NCBI GenBank assembly: GCA_015178975.1
Contig: WHVD01000194.1
Span: 79,909-143,908 of the forward strand
Direction: 5' to 3'
DNA from: Hysterangium stoloniferum
Taxonomy: Eukaryota > Basidiomycota > Agaricomycetes > Hysterangiales > Hysterangiaceae
DNA: 64,000 nucleotides
Of this stretch, positions 1 to 10,465 are shown piece after piece. Each line of letters starts with the position of its first letter. The first letter of the stretch is position 1. The notes under the pieces are model-generated. The model was not told the origin of the DNA and ran no database searches. It saw nothing but the letters and a program-made list of their open reading frames with translations. The translations under genes and the position numbers were made by a program.

Positions 1-44
1 CATTACGCACGATATATAATAGTTTCTCCTGAGTAACACCGACA

Positions 45-350
45 CATTATCCACCCAGCAGGAAGGATACTACTATTACTCTTTAGTTAACTCCCCTTTG
101 GTAATATTTCTAATTTATGTAAAGCTGCATAGTTTGAAGGAATTCAAGAGCGCATGTAGTCACTTTTACTTTGTGTGCTTCGCAGCTTCTCGTTGATTCT
201 ATACATACGTTGCATATATTGGTGGGCGTTAGTGGTGGCTAGAATCACATCCAATTTATCAACGAGAATCACTTCAAATAGAATACGACTCGGAGCTTTC
301 AAAGAATGCAGCGTATCAGTAAGTTGAGATACCAGGAAGCAAGTCATTGA
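45..350 (+). repeat. D block (3' flank of G unit), copy 1
   Basis: This is the conserved sequence normally found just after a G gene stop codon. It contains the TTACATAAATTAGAAAT-like stretch (reverse form) and the paired TTCTCGTTGAT / ATCAACGAGAA arms (about 190-275). No G gene precedes it here; the window edge cuts the unit. Confidence 0.7.
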
Positions 351-440
351 AGAGCAGCAACCACCACCCGTAACCCACTAATCCATACCGACAGTTATCT
401 CGGACCGATTCACCCAATATTTAAAATCTATGTTTAATCT

Positions 441-480
441 TCTGATTGGCTACCATGAGGCACAAGATCTGGAATAAAAG
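441..480 (+). promoter_or_regulatory. candidate CCAAT and TATA boxes of the T segment
   Basis: An ATTGG (reverse CCAAT box) at 445-449 is followed 24 bp later by AATAAAAG at 473-480. Both are kept in most T copies, at similar spacing upstream of a conserved ATG pair (549 and 552). The spacing fits a fungal core promoter. No expression evidence is available. Confidence 0.4.
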
Positions 481-1330
481 GAAGGGCCTTTGAAAGGGTG
501 TTGGGCGGATTCAATTAAGTATTTCTCTCCATTTGAAACCTTGACCCGATGATGGAGCGCCTCGCTCCCATGGGATCCGACTTGAGAAAGACGACCATCG
601 CGATTATTGCAAGGAAGGTAAAACGAGCACCACAAAGCACGTTTGAGACCCATATAGTGTATAACTGATACTTAGCGATACAGGACAAGTTCGAGGAAGC
701 CAGATTCCATGACCACTTGATGGCAAACCGGGCAAAAATTAGCGATAACAAAGCTTTCGGGGTGACACACCTGGTTATTACCGATATTATGTGACAGCGA
801 CTTGAATATCTTTGATCACAAGTGTAGTTGATTTTTTTCTGGGCAATTCTTGAGGGAGAAAAATGAAGAGGAAGAAGCACCAAGGACACGAGATGTCTTG
901 AAGAAGACAAAGCATCAGTCAATTGGTATTTGATCCGGACGGCTCACGGAGGGAAGTCCCCTTAATCTAGAATGCGCGCGTGGACATGGTCCAGCGTGTG
1001 GAACAGCCTGGAGCACGATAGCCGTTCTTCCTCCCAGCGCTTCAAACCATTGGAGTGATGAGTCTTCAATTGGATCAAGTCTTTTCTTATATTTCAACGG
1101 AACCTCTTTGAGCACCTGGCTGCCTTTGGACTCTTATTACCACAAACAATCAACAGAGTGAGACATCTTGTCTGGGTGAACACGTTCCTCGGCTTCCGAG
1201 CATCTATTGCCATCTTTCACCGACCATTGCACGATTTTTGGAGATTCTGAGCTCTCGTCATTATGTATCTAAGCATCGTGGGTCCCATCAGGTCAGTTAC
1301 AAGCGACTATAATCCAATTTAGACCACCAC
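480..1330 (+). repeat. T block, copy 1: gene-like repeated segment
   Basis: I do not recognise the product. On this strand an ORF starts at ATG 549 and runs to TGA 666-668. Its reading frame (MMERLAPMGSDLRK...) is recognisable in the copies at about 31.7, 41.5 and 45.9 kb. A conserved AACTGAT...GATACAG stretch (about 665-692) could be an intron end. It is followed by a second conserved stretch reading EKFEEARFHDHL, an acidic segment, a possible 52-nt intron (GTAAAT...ATCTAG in better copies) and a third open stretch to about 1150. A long ORF on the opposite strand (515-922) is also open in the inverted copy, so strand assignment rests on frame conservation and the promoter boxes. Confidence 0.45.
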
Positions 1331-1665
1331 CCGCTCTTTAAATGGCAATGAGATAGATAAAAACCCGGGTCTGGCACGTCCAATGAGATAGCCAGGTGTC
1401 AACTTAATCTATGTATTTATGTACTAATACACACACACCAGCATGCTTCAAAACATTAAGATATATCCACTGTACACAATATATTAACAAAACTAGGGCG
1501 ATAAGAAAATGAAGAAACACCGATAAGTGACGCGGGCAGGATATTACATATACCTTTTGTATCATGAACCTTGAAGGTCCAGGAAGGGAAACGAGGAGCA
1601 TACCATGACAACATTCAACCTAATCGGGGTTTCCGTCACGATACAGGTTGCTGGGAAAAGACAAA
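1330..1665 (+). repeat. E block, copy 1
   Basis: AT-rich non-coding-looking segment that follows T. It recurs at 26030-26340, 30640-30960 and, in part, 34850-34990 and 51430-51650. No convincing ORF. Confidence 0.6.
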
Positions 1666-1684
1666 GGACTCCAACTCAAGCTGG

Positions 1685-2600
1685 GGGATAAAGTTACTTT
1701 ACATCGCAAAGAAATATTCGCTGATGACAAAGTTGATGATATACAACCGAATGGCGCGTGGACGATGGGAAGGCCAGAATCTCGTTGATGGGTTTCGGCT
1801 CAGCTATCTCACTCCGCTCAAGCTTGGAATAGTAATTCAAGGGAGCATTGATTGATTGAGGTAGGGATACAACAGCATCAATGAGCGAATACATTCAAAA
1901 TACTCACGTCTTTCTAGACCCACCTATCCCCGTCGAATTCGAAAACAGGCAGGGATGGTCTTAGAAGGGTTCTGGGTTTCAAATGGTGGAGCGCAGAGGA
2001 ACTGACGAAACACTGCCAACCTTTTTGCATATTTGGGTTCGACCTTCTCCTCGTCTCCCGGCGCTCGATGGACGATAGAGATCGGGCATCAACTGCAATT
2101 ACGTCTTCGCTGTACAATGCTGTAATCAAACCAGCGCTACCAACGTGGATGAAATTGCGTCGACATTTATTCTTTAAATCCCCGGATATTTCTGATCTCC
2201 ATGCATTGCGGTTATCGTGCATCAGAAAGTGGGAAGATCGGTAGGTATGCCGTCTATATTGACTAGAGCCATCTAGGAGAGCTAGCTAGACTCGGCTAGA
2301 CACTACTTTGCGAGATCCGTATTTACTAGTAGGGATAAAATCTTACTATAGATATAGGGAGTCTAGGGAGGTTAGAGAGTCTACATAATGGGTGTAGACA
2401 TTCCCTGTAGTGGAGCGCACTGCGATCAGAGGTTACATTGAATTAAGGGGGCAACCGTGCGTCGCGATATCACATCATTTCATCCTGCTCACCAAGCCCA
2501 CAACAGACAAAACTACCCACACCGACGTTCCTTGTATGAATCTCCTGTACGGCGTTTCATATGGTGGCTGCACCAAGATGCCTTGTTTCGATATTTTATT
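1685..2600 (+). pseudogene. G1: fragment of G family (exon 2 end, exon 3, exon 4 start)
   Basis: This is a remnant of the unrecognised five-exon family. The 3' half of exon 2 (about 1685-1859, reading LMTKLMIYNRMARG) is followed by intron 2 (GTAGGG... to CTAG at about 1917). Exon 3 runs to about 2190, but its end is split by the ~190-bp insertion at 2235-2412. The exon 3 end and exon 4 start continue to about 2597, where the sequence joins an inverted U promoter. Exon 1, most of exon 4 and exon 5 are absent. It is the inverted counterpart of G11. Confidence 0.7.
2235..2412 (-). mobile_element. ~190-bp MITE-like insertion, copy 1
   Basis: This copy is inside G exon 3. On the minus strand it begins with GGAATG and a perfect 7-bp hairpin, GTCTACA...TGTAGAC. 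It matches 15215-15395 and 25227-25405. Roughly 26 bp of exon 3 are missing at the junction, and I see no clean target-site duplication, so the element class is open. Confidence 0.55.
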
Positions 2601-3170
2601 CCGGAAGGGAATGCTGCGCTTTTTAGGTGCAGTTAGCCCGAGAGTCGACTTCCAGGCTTAGGATGGTGGCCGTGCTCCTACAGGATACACACTGTTCCGT
2701 CCTCTCCTTTTAACCAACTTGAAGGCCCACTAATCCTTCTAGTATAATACAGGCAGGATATTCTCACGTCACTTTACCATTCTGACACTTATTCCTTGGA
2801 CTTCATCAGATCATTTTAAAGGCCTCTAATTTTGTTCCAAGTTCTGTGCCTCATTATAGCCAATCCGGGAATTGAACACAGATTTTGAATATTAGATGAA
2901 TCTGACCGAGATCAATGTCGGCATGCATTAGTGAATGTTTGTTACGGGTGTCTTTTGCTACTCTTCAATCACTTGCTTCATATATCCCAGCTACCTGACG
3001 TGCTGCTTGTGATATCTCAGTGGTAGTCTATTTTAAGTGATTCTCGTTGATAAATAGGCCGTGATTCTAACCAATACTAGCGCCCACCAGTATGGCAAAA
3101 TGGTGTCTAGCATCAACGAGAAGGTGCTAAGCACTCACAGGCGGCAAAAAGTGACCAAATGCGGGCTTTA
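2600..3170 (-). repeat. U promoter fragment and D/T fragment (inverted)
   Basis: Positions 2600-2830 are an inverted piece of the U block: the G promoter region with GCAGTTAGCC and the pyrimidine-rich complement of AAAAGGAAGG. Positions 2830-3170 are an inverted T start and D block with TTCTCGTTGAT at 3041-3051 and ATCAACGAGAA at 3112-3122. No gene. Confidence 0.6.
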
Positions 3171-3243
3171 ATGGGCTCAAACTATGTAGCATTACATAAA
3201 TTAGATATATTGCCAACAGGCGAGTGGCGAGTTAAGGAAAGCG

Positions 3244-4738
3244 TCATAGTACTATCCCTCCTCCTGGTTCGGATTGTGTATTGGTGTTATCCAAGAGAAA
3301 GTGGGCTGGCGCAATGGATGAAACAAGAGCATCGGCATGCCAATCATGGTGCTCTAACACTGATCTGCAGTTTGAATTAAATGTTACGCACACACCAGTG
3401 AAAGGTTTGGCGATGACACAAAGGAAGGAATGAGCCGCCAAAGTTACTCGTTCAAGGGAAGCACCGAGGTATTTATCGTTGATTGAACCCCGCATTGCGT
3501 CACAATGTGGAAGAAGACGAGAGAGAATGGGGATGATATTGAGGCTGCGCACTATGGTACACGCGGATTCGATGTCGGAATATTCAGCTATCAGCTTCAG
3601 GGTGATTTCGATTATGCTCTCTTCTGACAAGAAGAACCACGAATTTGGACCCGTGTGGCTCAGAATCAGACTGATCGGATATTTTCATGGGCGGATATGA
3701 GATGATGCTGGAAGGTAAAGCATTGTCAACATACCTAAGGAGGGGTTCAATGAGCGAAGAAACCACATTCAGCTGATGGATATGATCCTTGCGAAGCGTT
3801 CTGTCGCGGAAGAAGGTTTCTAGTGCAATGGTATTACACGACAGTGAATTTAACGTGCTGACATCGATACAAAGTGTCAAGGACGCTATAAGGAGGTTTG
3901 CGTCGTCCACTATAACCTTCAATACATCTCCAGCGATATCCTGAAACCAGGCACCTTGGTGTATGCAACACACCAGAAGCTGCGTAGGTGATCCATACAA
4001 GGAACGCCGATGTGAGTAATTTTGTCTATTGTGGTTTTGGTGGGCCAGATGAAATGATGTGATGTCGCGACGCACGGTTTTACCCAGAATTCAATGCAAC
4101 ATCTAATCGCAGTGAGCTCCTCAACAGACAGTTGACGCACGTAGCAAGTTTGTTGCACGATATACCCAAGCTCGTCGAGGAGGAGGTACGTTTACAAAAG
4201 GATGATAAATATCCGGCGATTTGTAGAATGAATGCCGACGCGACCTCATTCGGGTTGGTGTGTACCGGTGATTTAATGACAGCATTGTAAAGCGAAGACG
4301 TAATTGCAGTTGATGGCCGATCTCTATCGTCCCATCGAGCGCCGGGAGACGAGGAGAAGGCCAAAGCCAATTCTGTCATAAGCCGTCCTTCGTTCCTCCG
4401 CTGTAAAGCATTTAAATTCCAGTACATCTCTAGGACAACTGACGCCTGTTGTCGAATTCGATGCGGGTAAGTGGGTCTAGAATGGTGAGTATTTTGAGTG
4501 TACTCAATGATTGGCGCTGAAGTATCCCACATCATTAAGTCAATGGTCTCATGAATTAATATCCCGATTCTTCGCAGAGTGAGATGCTTTCTTATTCACT
4601 TCTTAAAGGCCCTATCGTCTCCATACGCCATTCGCTTGTATATCATCAATTTTGCCATCAGTGACGCTGTCTTTGCGTTGTAAAGAACATTCCTCCCCAC
4701 CCTTTCCAAACCGACTCCACAGTAATACCCGGGGTGGC
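3244..4738 (-). pseudogene. G2: G-family copy, 5'-truncated, exons 2-5
   Basis: Exons, read on the minus strand, are: exon 2 part 4738-4534, exon 3 4476-4076, exon 4 4025-3735 and exon 5 3670-3244. Introns 3 (50 nt) and 4 (64 nt) have the family's usual lengths and ends. Exon 3 carries a net 2-nt length change near 4150-4200 that shifts the frame. Exon 1 is missing because the copy is cut at 4738, where it meets an S block. Exon 5 is fully open and ends with the TGA at 3244-3246. It is close to G5 and G10, from which it differs mainly by point changes. Function unknown; see G5 for the protein description. Confidence 0.8.
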
Positions 4739-4739
4739 A

Positions 4740-5100
4740 ATAACATTTCACGCAAATCATAGCGAGAATGGTCAATCTTTACAAATCCGTCGAGCTCCGC
4801 CTAAAAGACGTCAAGCTGTGCTGCCTCACAATCCACGATCTACTGTAATCCTGGTGCCCCCAGTCTTACGCACGGACCCTTTAGTTTTACGTGATTACAT
4901 AATCACTCTGTTGTACGGTATAAGTAGCCGGGAAGTTTTCAGGACCTTAGATCTTACCGTACGCTGCACTTGCCTGTATATTGTTCTGCTCTGGACAATA
5001 CACCGTGGTCCTGTCAACTTGTGTGACCGCCAGTGATCCAATTGACGACGGGATTACATCTACCGTGATATTGTCGTGTCACACAAACAAAAAGTCTCAT
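4740..5100 (+). repeat. S block fragment carrying a solo LTR
   Basis: Sequence around 4750-4843 and 5059-5100 matches the end of the S block, including the region that elsewhere reads CTCACAAT...GACATTGTCG. It is interrupted by the 215-bp insertion at 4844-5058. Confidence 0.6.
4844..5058. mobile_element. 215-bp solo LTR with TCTAC target duplication
   Basis: The insert starts TGTAATCC and ends GGATTACA, a perfect 8-bp terminal inverted repeat with TG...CA ends. It is flanked by TCTAC at 4839-4843 and 5059-5063. Removing it and one TCTAC restores the S consensus seen at 11.3 and 23.6 kb. It has no coding capacity. I infer a solo LTR left by recombination of an LTR retrotransposon. Confidence 0.8.
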
Positions 5101-5799
5101 AATTAACATGAGCCTGCGGCAAATTTTACTCCACTCAGAAGCAACGTGTGATCATACCAGTGTAATTAATTATGACTCAATATGGATTACATGCATAATT
5201 TGTTAATGAAAACATGTCGGACTCGCCACAAACAGGCATATTCATGTTCGCCTCCAATTAGCCTAAGTAAATAATTAGTGAAATGGGTTGCTTATTGGAA
5301 TTCCGAATGTAACACGAAGTGCATAGTTCCGTTAGACATAGCCCGAGAGGAGACGGCGCCCGAGGCTGTACCTGGGGCGCATTGTGTCATGGATAGCATC
5401 CACTGCATTTACATATTCTATCAATGGAAATCTCACTTATAACGCAAAAGATGAATTTCAGAAACCTCTAGCGCGTAATAAGTCAGAAGCTGCCGCATTA
5501 TGGGGTGAAGGATGATCAAACCATTCGTACCTGCCATATGTGCTATCTGCCACAGACGGTCTGTTGAGGAGTAAGGACTTAGAGTATAACATAGTGAATG
5601 AACCTGAGAGTATCGTGTAGAGCCTGCAGGAACCAAGGAGGTTGAGGGACTTCAAGTTGTTTAAAAGAAAGGGATGAAACGATGGGTATCCTGTGTAAAG
5701 CACCGCCACAATGCTATGCCTTGAAATTCATTCCCCTGATAATTATACCTTAAATGTGCAGCATCCCCTTCCGGTGTTACAACAACCTGCTACCCACCC
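5100..5799 (+). repeat. U block (5' flank of G3)
   Basis: Conserved upstream region of the G family: a GTGTAATTAATTATGA-like stretch, a segment ending near ATGGAAATCTCAC, then AAAGGGATGAAACG, a TATA-like GTGTAAAG about 100 bp before the start, and a GCAGCATCC...CCACCC leader running into the ATG at 5800. No ORF is conserved across copies. Confidence 0.65.
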
Positions 5800-7746
5800 A
5801 TGTCAACTTCAAACGAGACGACTCTGATCAGCCACGATATCGGACCGGCTGAAACCCTCCTACAAGAGGTTGAGTATTGGTTTCGCCAGCGGCATTGGGT
5901 TCAGAAGAACGGGAGGAGATCATTGACACGGGAATGAGGGAAAGATTTCGAGTAAAGCTTCGAGAAAGATGGAGCTGCATCTTACATGGGCACGGTTTGT
6001 GCTATCGAGTTCCAGAAGACAACCAGCATATCCCATTGTCTGCAGAAGATGTGGAGGTTTGGGCTGAGGAATGGGTACGCAAAATGAGATAGCCTTGTAT
6101 GTAACTGTTGAAAAACTAGAAGCATTCAGTGCCTAGGAGAGACAAATTGTCATGATCCACCGATTATTATTCCAATGCGAAGTAGATCCACCATCGCCAC
6201 ATCCAACCTCAGTCCATACTACAGTCATGACGTGGACTGGGGAGTGGTTTCACTGGATGAGAGCTCATCGCCATCTTCAAGTATTGAAATCGAGCCGGGG
6301 TATTATTGTAGAGTCGGTTTGGAAAGGGTTGGGAGGAATGTACTTTACAACGCAAAGACAGCTGCACTAATGGCAAAGTTAATGGTATACAAGCGAATGG
6401 TTCATGGAGACGACAGGCCCTTTAACAAGTTCCTACACAATCATCTCACTCTGCCAAGCCTCGGAATAGTAATTCAAGAGACCATTGATTTATTGAGGTA
6501 GGGATACAATGGCATCAATCATTAAACACACAGGACCAACTTACTCAATGTGTATAGACCCATATACCCACACCGAATTCGACAACAGGCATCAGTGGTC
6601 TTAGGGGGGGTCAGGATTTCAGATGATATATGGCGGAAGCACGGTAACAGTGCCATGCTTATGAAATATTTGGCTTCGGCCTTCTACTGGTGTCCCGGCG
6701 CTCAATGGGAAGATACAGATCGGTCATCGACTGCAATTACGTCATTGCTTTATAACACTGTAATCAAATCACCGCTACATAACAACCTGAATGAGGTTGC
6801 GTCGACGTTTATTCTACAAATCGCACGATATTTGTCATGCCATCGATATCCCCTCCTCGTTGACGAACTTGTGTATATCGTGCAAGTGATCTCCCACGTG
6901 CGTCAACTTTCTATAGAGGAGCTCACTGCCATCAGAGGTTGCATTGAATTCTGGGTACAACCGTGCGTCCAGACATCACATCATTTTATCCTGCCGCCCA
7001 CCAAAACCATAACAGACAAAATTCCCAATGCCGAAATTTATTGCATAAATCTGCTATACAACTTCTCGCGCGTTGCATGAGCCAAGATCGCTGGTTTCGA
7101 TATATTGCTGGAGATGTATTGAAGGTTCTACTGGATGACACCAACCGCCATATTGCGTCTTTGACTTTTCATATCGATGAGGAGATATCGTGGTCACTGC
7201 AGAATGATATCTGGTCCCTGAAAACCTTCTTCGACGACAGCAGCCTTCGCATGGATTATATCAACCAGTTTAATGTGATTTATTCGCTCATTGAACCTTT
7301 CCTAAGGTATGTTGTCGATGCTCTACCTTCCAGCATCACCTCATCTCTGCCCATGAACATATCCTACCAGTCTGATTCTGACACACAAGCGTCCAATTTC
7401 CTGGCTCCTGTGGTCAGGCGAAGACCTGATTGACGTTACTCTGAAGCTGATAGTTGGATCTTCTGACATAGAATCCGCGTGTACCACAGTGCACAGCCTC
7501 AATATAATCGCGATTCTCGATCGTCTTCTCCCAAATTGTGACACAATACATGGCTCCATCAACGATCAATCCACCCGTATCCGCTTTGAAAGATTACACC
7601 TCATGGGTCATTCCCTCCTTTCCGTCATCGCCACACCTTTTACCGGCGTGTCGGTAACCTCTAATTCGAACTGCACATCTGTGTTAAAGGATCATGGTTG
7701 GCCTGCCGATGCGCTTGCTCTACCCATTCCACCCGATATATCCTAA
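5800..7746 (+). pseudogene. G3: near-intact five-exon G gene with one frameshift
   Basis: Unrecognised family. Exons are 5800-6074, 6130-6497, 6558-6962, 7016-7306 and 7371-7746. Introns are 55, 60, 53 and 64 nt (GTACGC...TTCAG, GTAGGG...ATAG, GTGCGT...ACAG, GTATGT...CCAG). Exons 2-5 total 1440 nt, exactly 480 codons, with no stop until TAA at 7744-7746. The start ATG is the family start (MSTSNE). The only lesion I see is in exon 1 near 5875, where the consensus GGCTACAACCC is replaced by a single A (net 10 bp lost). The first in-frame ATG after the shift is near 5933, so a truncated product is possible. This is the cleanest copy for defining splice sites. It is mostly alpha-helical by appearance, with no signal peptide or membrane segment. 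Confidence 0.8.
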
Positions 7747-8060
7747 TTTCTCTTGGATAACACCGATCCATTATCCGAACCAGGAGGAATGACGGTGCTA
7801 TTACTCTTTACTTAAATCGCCTTTTGGGAATATTTCTAATTTATGTAAAGCTATATAGTTTGAGCGCATCCAAGAGCGCATATAGTCACTTTTTACAGCC
7901 TTTGTGTTCTGGGAAGCGTTTTGTTGATGGTATAGAGAGGTCGCATATATGGGCGGGGCTTAGTCGTGATTAGAATGACATCCGATTTTTCAATGAGAAT
8001 CACTTCAAATAGAATACCACTCGGAGGTCTCAAGGCAAGCAGCGTGTCGGTTAGTTCGGA
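7747..8060 (+). repeat. D block after G3
   Basis: Directly follows the G3 stop. It contains the GGATAACACCGATCC start, AATTTATGTAAAGC, and a diverged version of the 11-bp paired arms (about 7918-8005). At about 8058 it switches abruptly to a short S fragment (8060-8150). Confidence 0.65.
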
Positions 8061-8836
8061 TTACAAACCCGAGGAGCTCCATCTGCAAGAGGCCCAGCTA
8101 CAGTGGCTCAAAATACTTGATCTGCCTTGACATTTTCGGGTCGAAGAGGGAGGTCCATGATGAATAACTTGAGCCCGGGGAGAATAGGTTCACTCAACGG
8201 GAAAGTCTAAGCAATAATGATTGAATATAGATTACACATAATTTGTTGGCGAAAACACTGATAGACTGGCCGCAACCTAGAATATTCAGGTTTGACCCCA
8301 ATAAGCATGACTAAGGAATTATTCCAGTGGATTGATCGTTGGAATTCTGAAAGAATTGAACACGGAGCGCAGAGTTCCGTTGGGTATGGCCGGAGTCAGA
8401 AGTGCCTAAGGCTGTACATGCCTTGGATAGCATTTACTGCATTTACATATTCCATGCATGGAGATGTCACTTATTAACTGACAGAAAGGCTGGATTGATA
8501 TGAAATATAGCGCTCACGAACTGAGAAGTTACCACATTATGCGGTGAGAGCTTGTCAATATATTCCCAGCGGCCACATGTGGCGTCTGCAGTATGCGATC
8601 TGATGAAGTTAAGGAGTAGCGGCAAACTAAAATGGTAAAGTAACTTGAGAGTATCCTGGCTGTATTATTGGAAAAGGACGAACGGTCCCTCAAGTGATTT
8701 CAAAGGAAGGGATGAAACGCTGGGTATCCTGTATAAAGCACCGCCACAATGCTATACCTGGAAAATAATTCCCCTCATGCCTGCACCTTAAAATCGCAGC
8801 GTCCTCTTCGGTTTCACAACAATCTGTTACCAACCA
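8060..8836 (+). repeat. S fragment plus U block (5' flank of G4)
   Basis: Positions 8060-8150 match the end of the S block (CAAACCCGA...GACATT). Positions 8215-8836 are a U block. TATAAAG lies at 8732-8738, about 100 bp before the expected start codon. No gene is seen. Confidence 0.6.
8732..8738 (+). promoter_or_regulatory. candidate TATA box of G4
   Basis: TATAAAG lies in the conserved context GTATCCTGTATAAAGCACC, about 100 bp upstream of the G4 start site. Other G copies have GTGTAAAG or diverged versions at the same place. Confidence 0.4.
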
Positions 8837-9545
8837 GTGTCAACTTCAAATGCGACGACTCTGAGCAGCCACGATATCGGACGGGCTGAACGCCTCCTGC
8901 AAGAGGTTGAGTGGCTACAACCCTTGGTTTCACCGGCTATATTGAGTTTGGAACGCCAGGAGATAAATGAGACCGAAATGAGGGAAAGATTTCTGATTAA
9001 GATTCGAGAAAGATGTAGCTGTCTCCATAGCGAGAACGGTTTATGTTACCCAGCACCCGATGACTACTAGCACATACCACCGTCTGAAGACGAGTGGAAG
9101 GTTGGGTCGAGGAATGGGTGCGTAAGAGCAAATATTTTTCTTTACCCTATGTACAGACCAAATTTTATCAGACTCAAGGAGAGAGAACTGGCGATGACCC
9201 ACCTAATAATATTAAAATACGAGGGAGATCCACCAACGCCACATCCAAAGTCAGTCCATGTCATCAGTATGACAAAGACTGGGGGGTTGTCTCATCGCCG
9301 GATAGCTCGTCGCCAAGTGTGGAAATTTGCGCCGGGTATTACTGTGGAGTCGATTTGGAAATGGTTGGAATAAAGTGCTTTACACCACAAATAAAGTTTC
9401 TCTGATGACCAAGTTGATGATATACGAGCGAATGACTCGTGGACCATGGGAAGGCCAGAACGTCATTGACAAGTTTATACTCAGATATCTCACGGTGCCA
9501 ATACTGTGAATAGTAATTCAAGAGATCATTGATTTGATGAGGTAG
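8837..9545 (+). pseudogene. G4: G-family copy, exons 1-2 only
   Basis: The start codon has become GTG (8837). Exon 1 otherwise reads in frame to a TAG at 9068-9070. Exon 2 follows (GYYCGVDLEM..., LMTKLMIYERM) and contains CTGTGA (a stop) where the family has CTCGGA. After the intron 2 donor (about 9544) the sequence leaves the family and joins a T block. Both stops and the truncation are shared with G9, so they predate the 8.9/21.2-kb duplication. Confidence 0.75.
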
Positions 9546-9960
9546 GGATGAGCACCTGCCGGGATTCGTGTTCCGAGTACCGCAAACAAGGATCAGAGTG
9601 AGACATGTTGTCGCCATTATCCGGGAGAATACGTTCCTTGGCGTCCGAGTACCTTTTGGCATCTCTCACCGACCATTTCATGATTCCTCGCGATTCAAAG
9701 TTATCGTCATTGTCTCTCTAAAGGTCTCAGGCCTAATCAGGTCGGTGTCAAGTGATTATTATCCAAGTTATCATTACAGGAGGCGTACGGTTCATAGCAT
9801 GAAGTTTTTCTACCACGGTCGCTCTAGGTGCTGGCTTTGTGGAATCATATCTCGTGCCGTAGACTTCTATTTCCAAACTTCGCCGCTCGGCGCCTGATGC
9901 TTTCCCTACGGGCTTTACTCTTGTTAGCTGACTTCACTTAGATGGACCGTGTAATTAGGC
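9545..9960 (+). repeat. T block end, copy 2, with a 109-codon ORF
   Basis: An ORF from ATG 9568 to TGA 9895-9897 (reads VRHVVAIIRENTFLG) is also open in the duplicate at 21831-22160. The corresponding part of T1 (1130-1320) and the copy at 50.6-50.9 kb are broken. It may be a T-segment exon; product not recognised. Confidence 0.4.
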
Positions 9961-10280
9961 ATATTCACTATTTACGCCCATTTAGCCTCAGCAAAGAATT
10001 ATCGAAATTGGAATTCCGAAAGAATTGAATACGAAGCGGATGTTCCCGTTAGATATAGTCGTAGTGGACAGCGCCCGAGGCTGTACCTAAGAAGCACTGT
10101 CATGGATAGCATCCACTGCATTGACATATTCTATCAATCGAGATGTCACCTCTCAACTCATGTAAAAGCTAAATTTCCCAAAAGTCTAGCGCTCAGGAAG
10201 TCGGAAGTTGCCACATTATGTGGCGAAGGCTCATCAAACTATTTGTAGCTGCCATATGCCCACTGCCGTCGACGATCTGC
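9950..10280 (+). repeat. U block fragment
   Basis: Only the distal part of U is present (GTGTAATTAGGC... to GCTCATCAAAC). No G gene follows; a D block does. Confidence 0.6.
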
Positions 10281-10465
10281 GCATCAGGAGGAAGAATAAT
10301 ACTATTACTCTTTACTTAGCTCCCCTTTTGGCAATATTTCTAATTTGTGTAAAGCTACATAGTTTGAGCGAATTAAAGAGCGCATATAGTCACTTTTTAC
10401 CGCACGTGTGTGGTTGGCAGCTTCTTGTTGATGCTATACACACGTTGTATATATTTGTGAGTCCG
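10280..10465 (+). repeat. D block fragment
   Basis: GAGGAAGAATAATACTATTAC through CTTCTTGTTGATGCTATAC. Only the first arm of the paired 11-bp repeat remains, as the block is cut and joined to S at about 10465. Confidence 0.6.

Larger units (their letters stand above)
33..4285. repeat. left arm of large inverted repeat
   Basis: This arm is colinear, in inverted orientation, with 23635-27610. The shared order is D/T block, E block, G exon 2, G exon 3, the ~190-bp insertion, the exon 3/4 end fused to a U promoter, then the 3' half of a G gene. The right arm lacks about 280 bp of the D/T start (near 2830-3110 here). The inner end coincides with the point where copy G10 is truncated at 23635. Matching is by eye over long stretches with scattered substitutions. 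Confidence 0.85.

Noticed and set aside
515..922. 135-codon minus-strand ORF also open in the inverted copy at 26730-27136
   Set aside because: The two copies are near-identical segmental duplicates, so shared openness is not independent evidence. More diverged T copies keep frames on the opposite strand instead.
3041..3122. CRISPR-like or tandem array reading of the D repeats
   Set aside because: D blocks are dispersed, not regularly spaced, and the setting is eukaryotic.
5877..6092. Internal start for G3 exon 1
   Set aside because: The apparent start codon is TTG, not ATG, so it does not rescue the frameshift; the same applies to the equivalent site in G15.
5800..7746. G family as a transposase or viral replication protein
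   Set aside because: No DDE/DDD spacing, helicase, polymerase or HUH motif can be seen in any exon, and no fixed unit ends or target duplications around the copies.
9339..9662. 107-codon minus-strand ORF
   Set aside because: It lies antisense to G4 exon 2 and is explained as a shadow of that exon; the same shadow appears in other copies.
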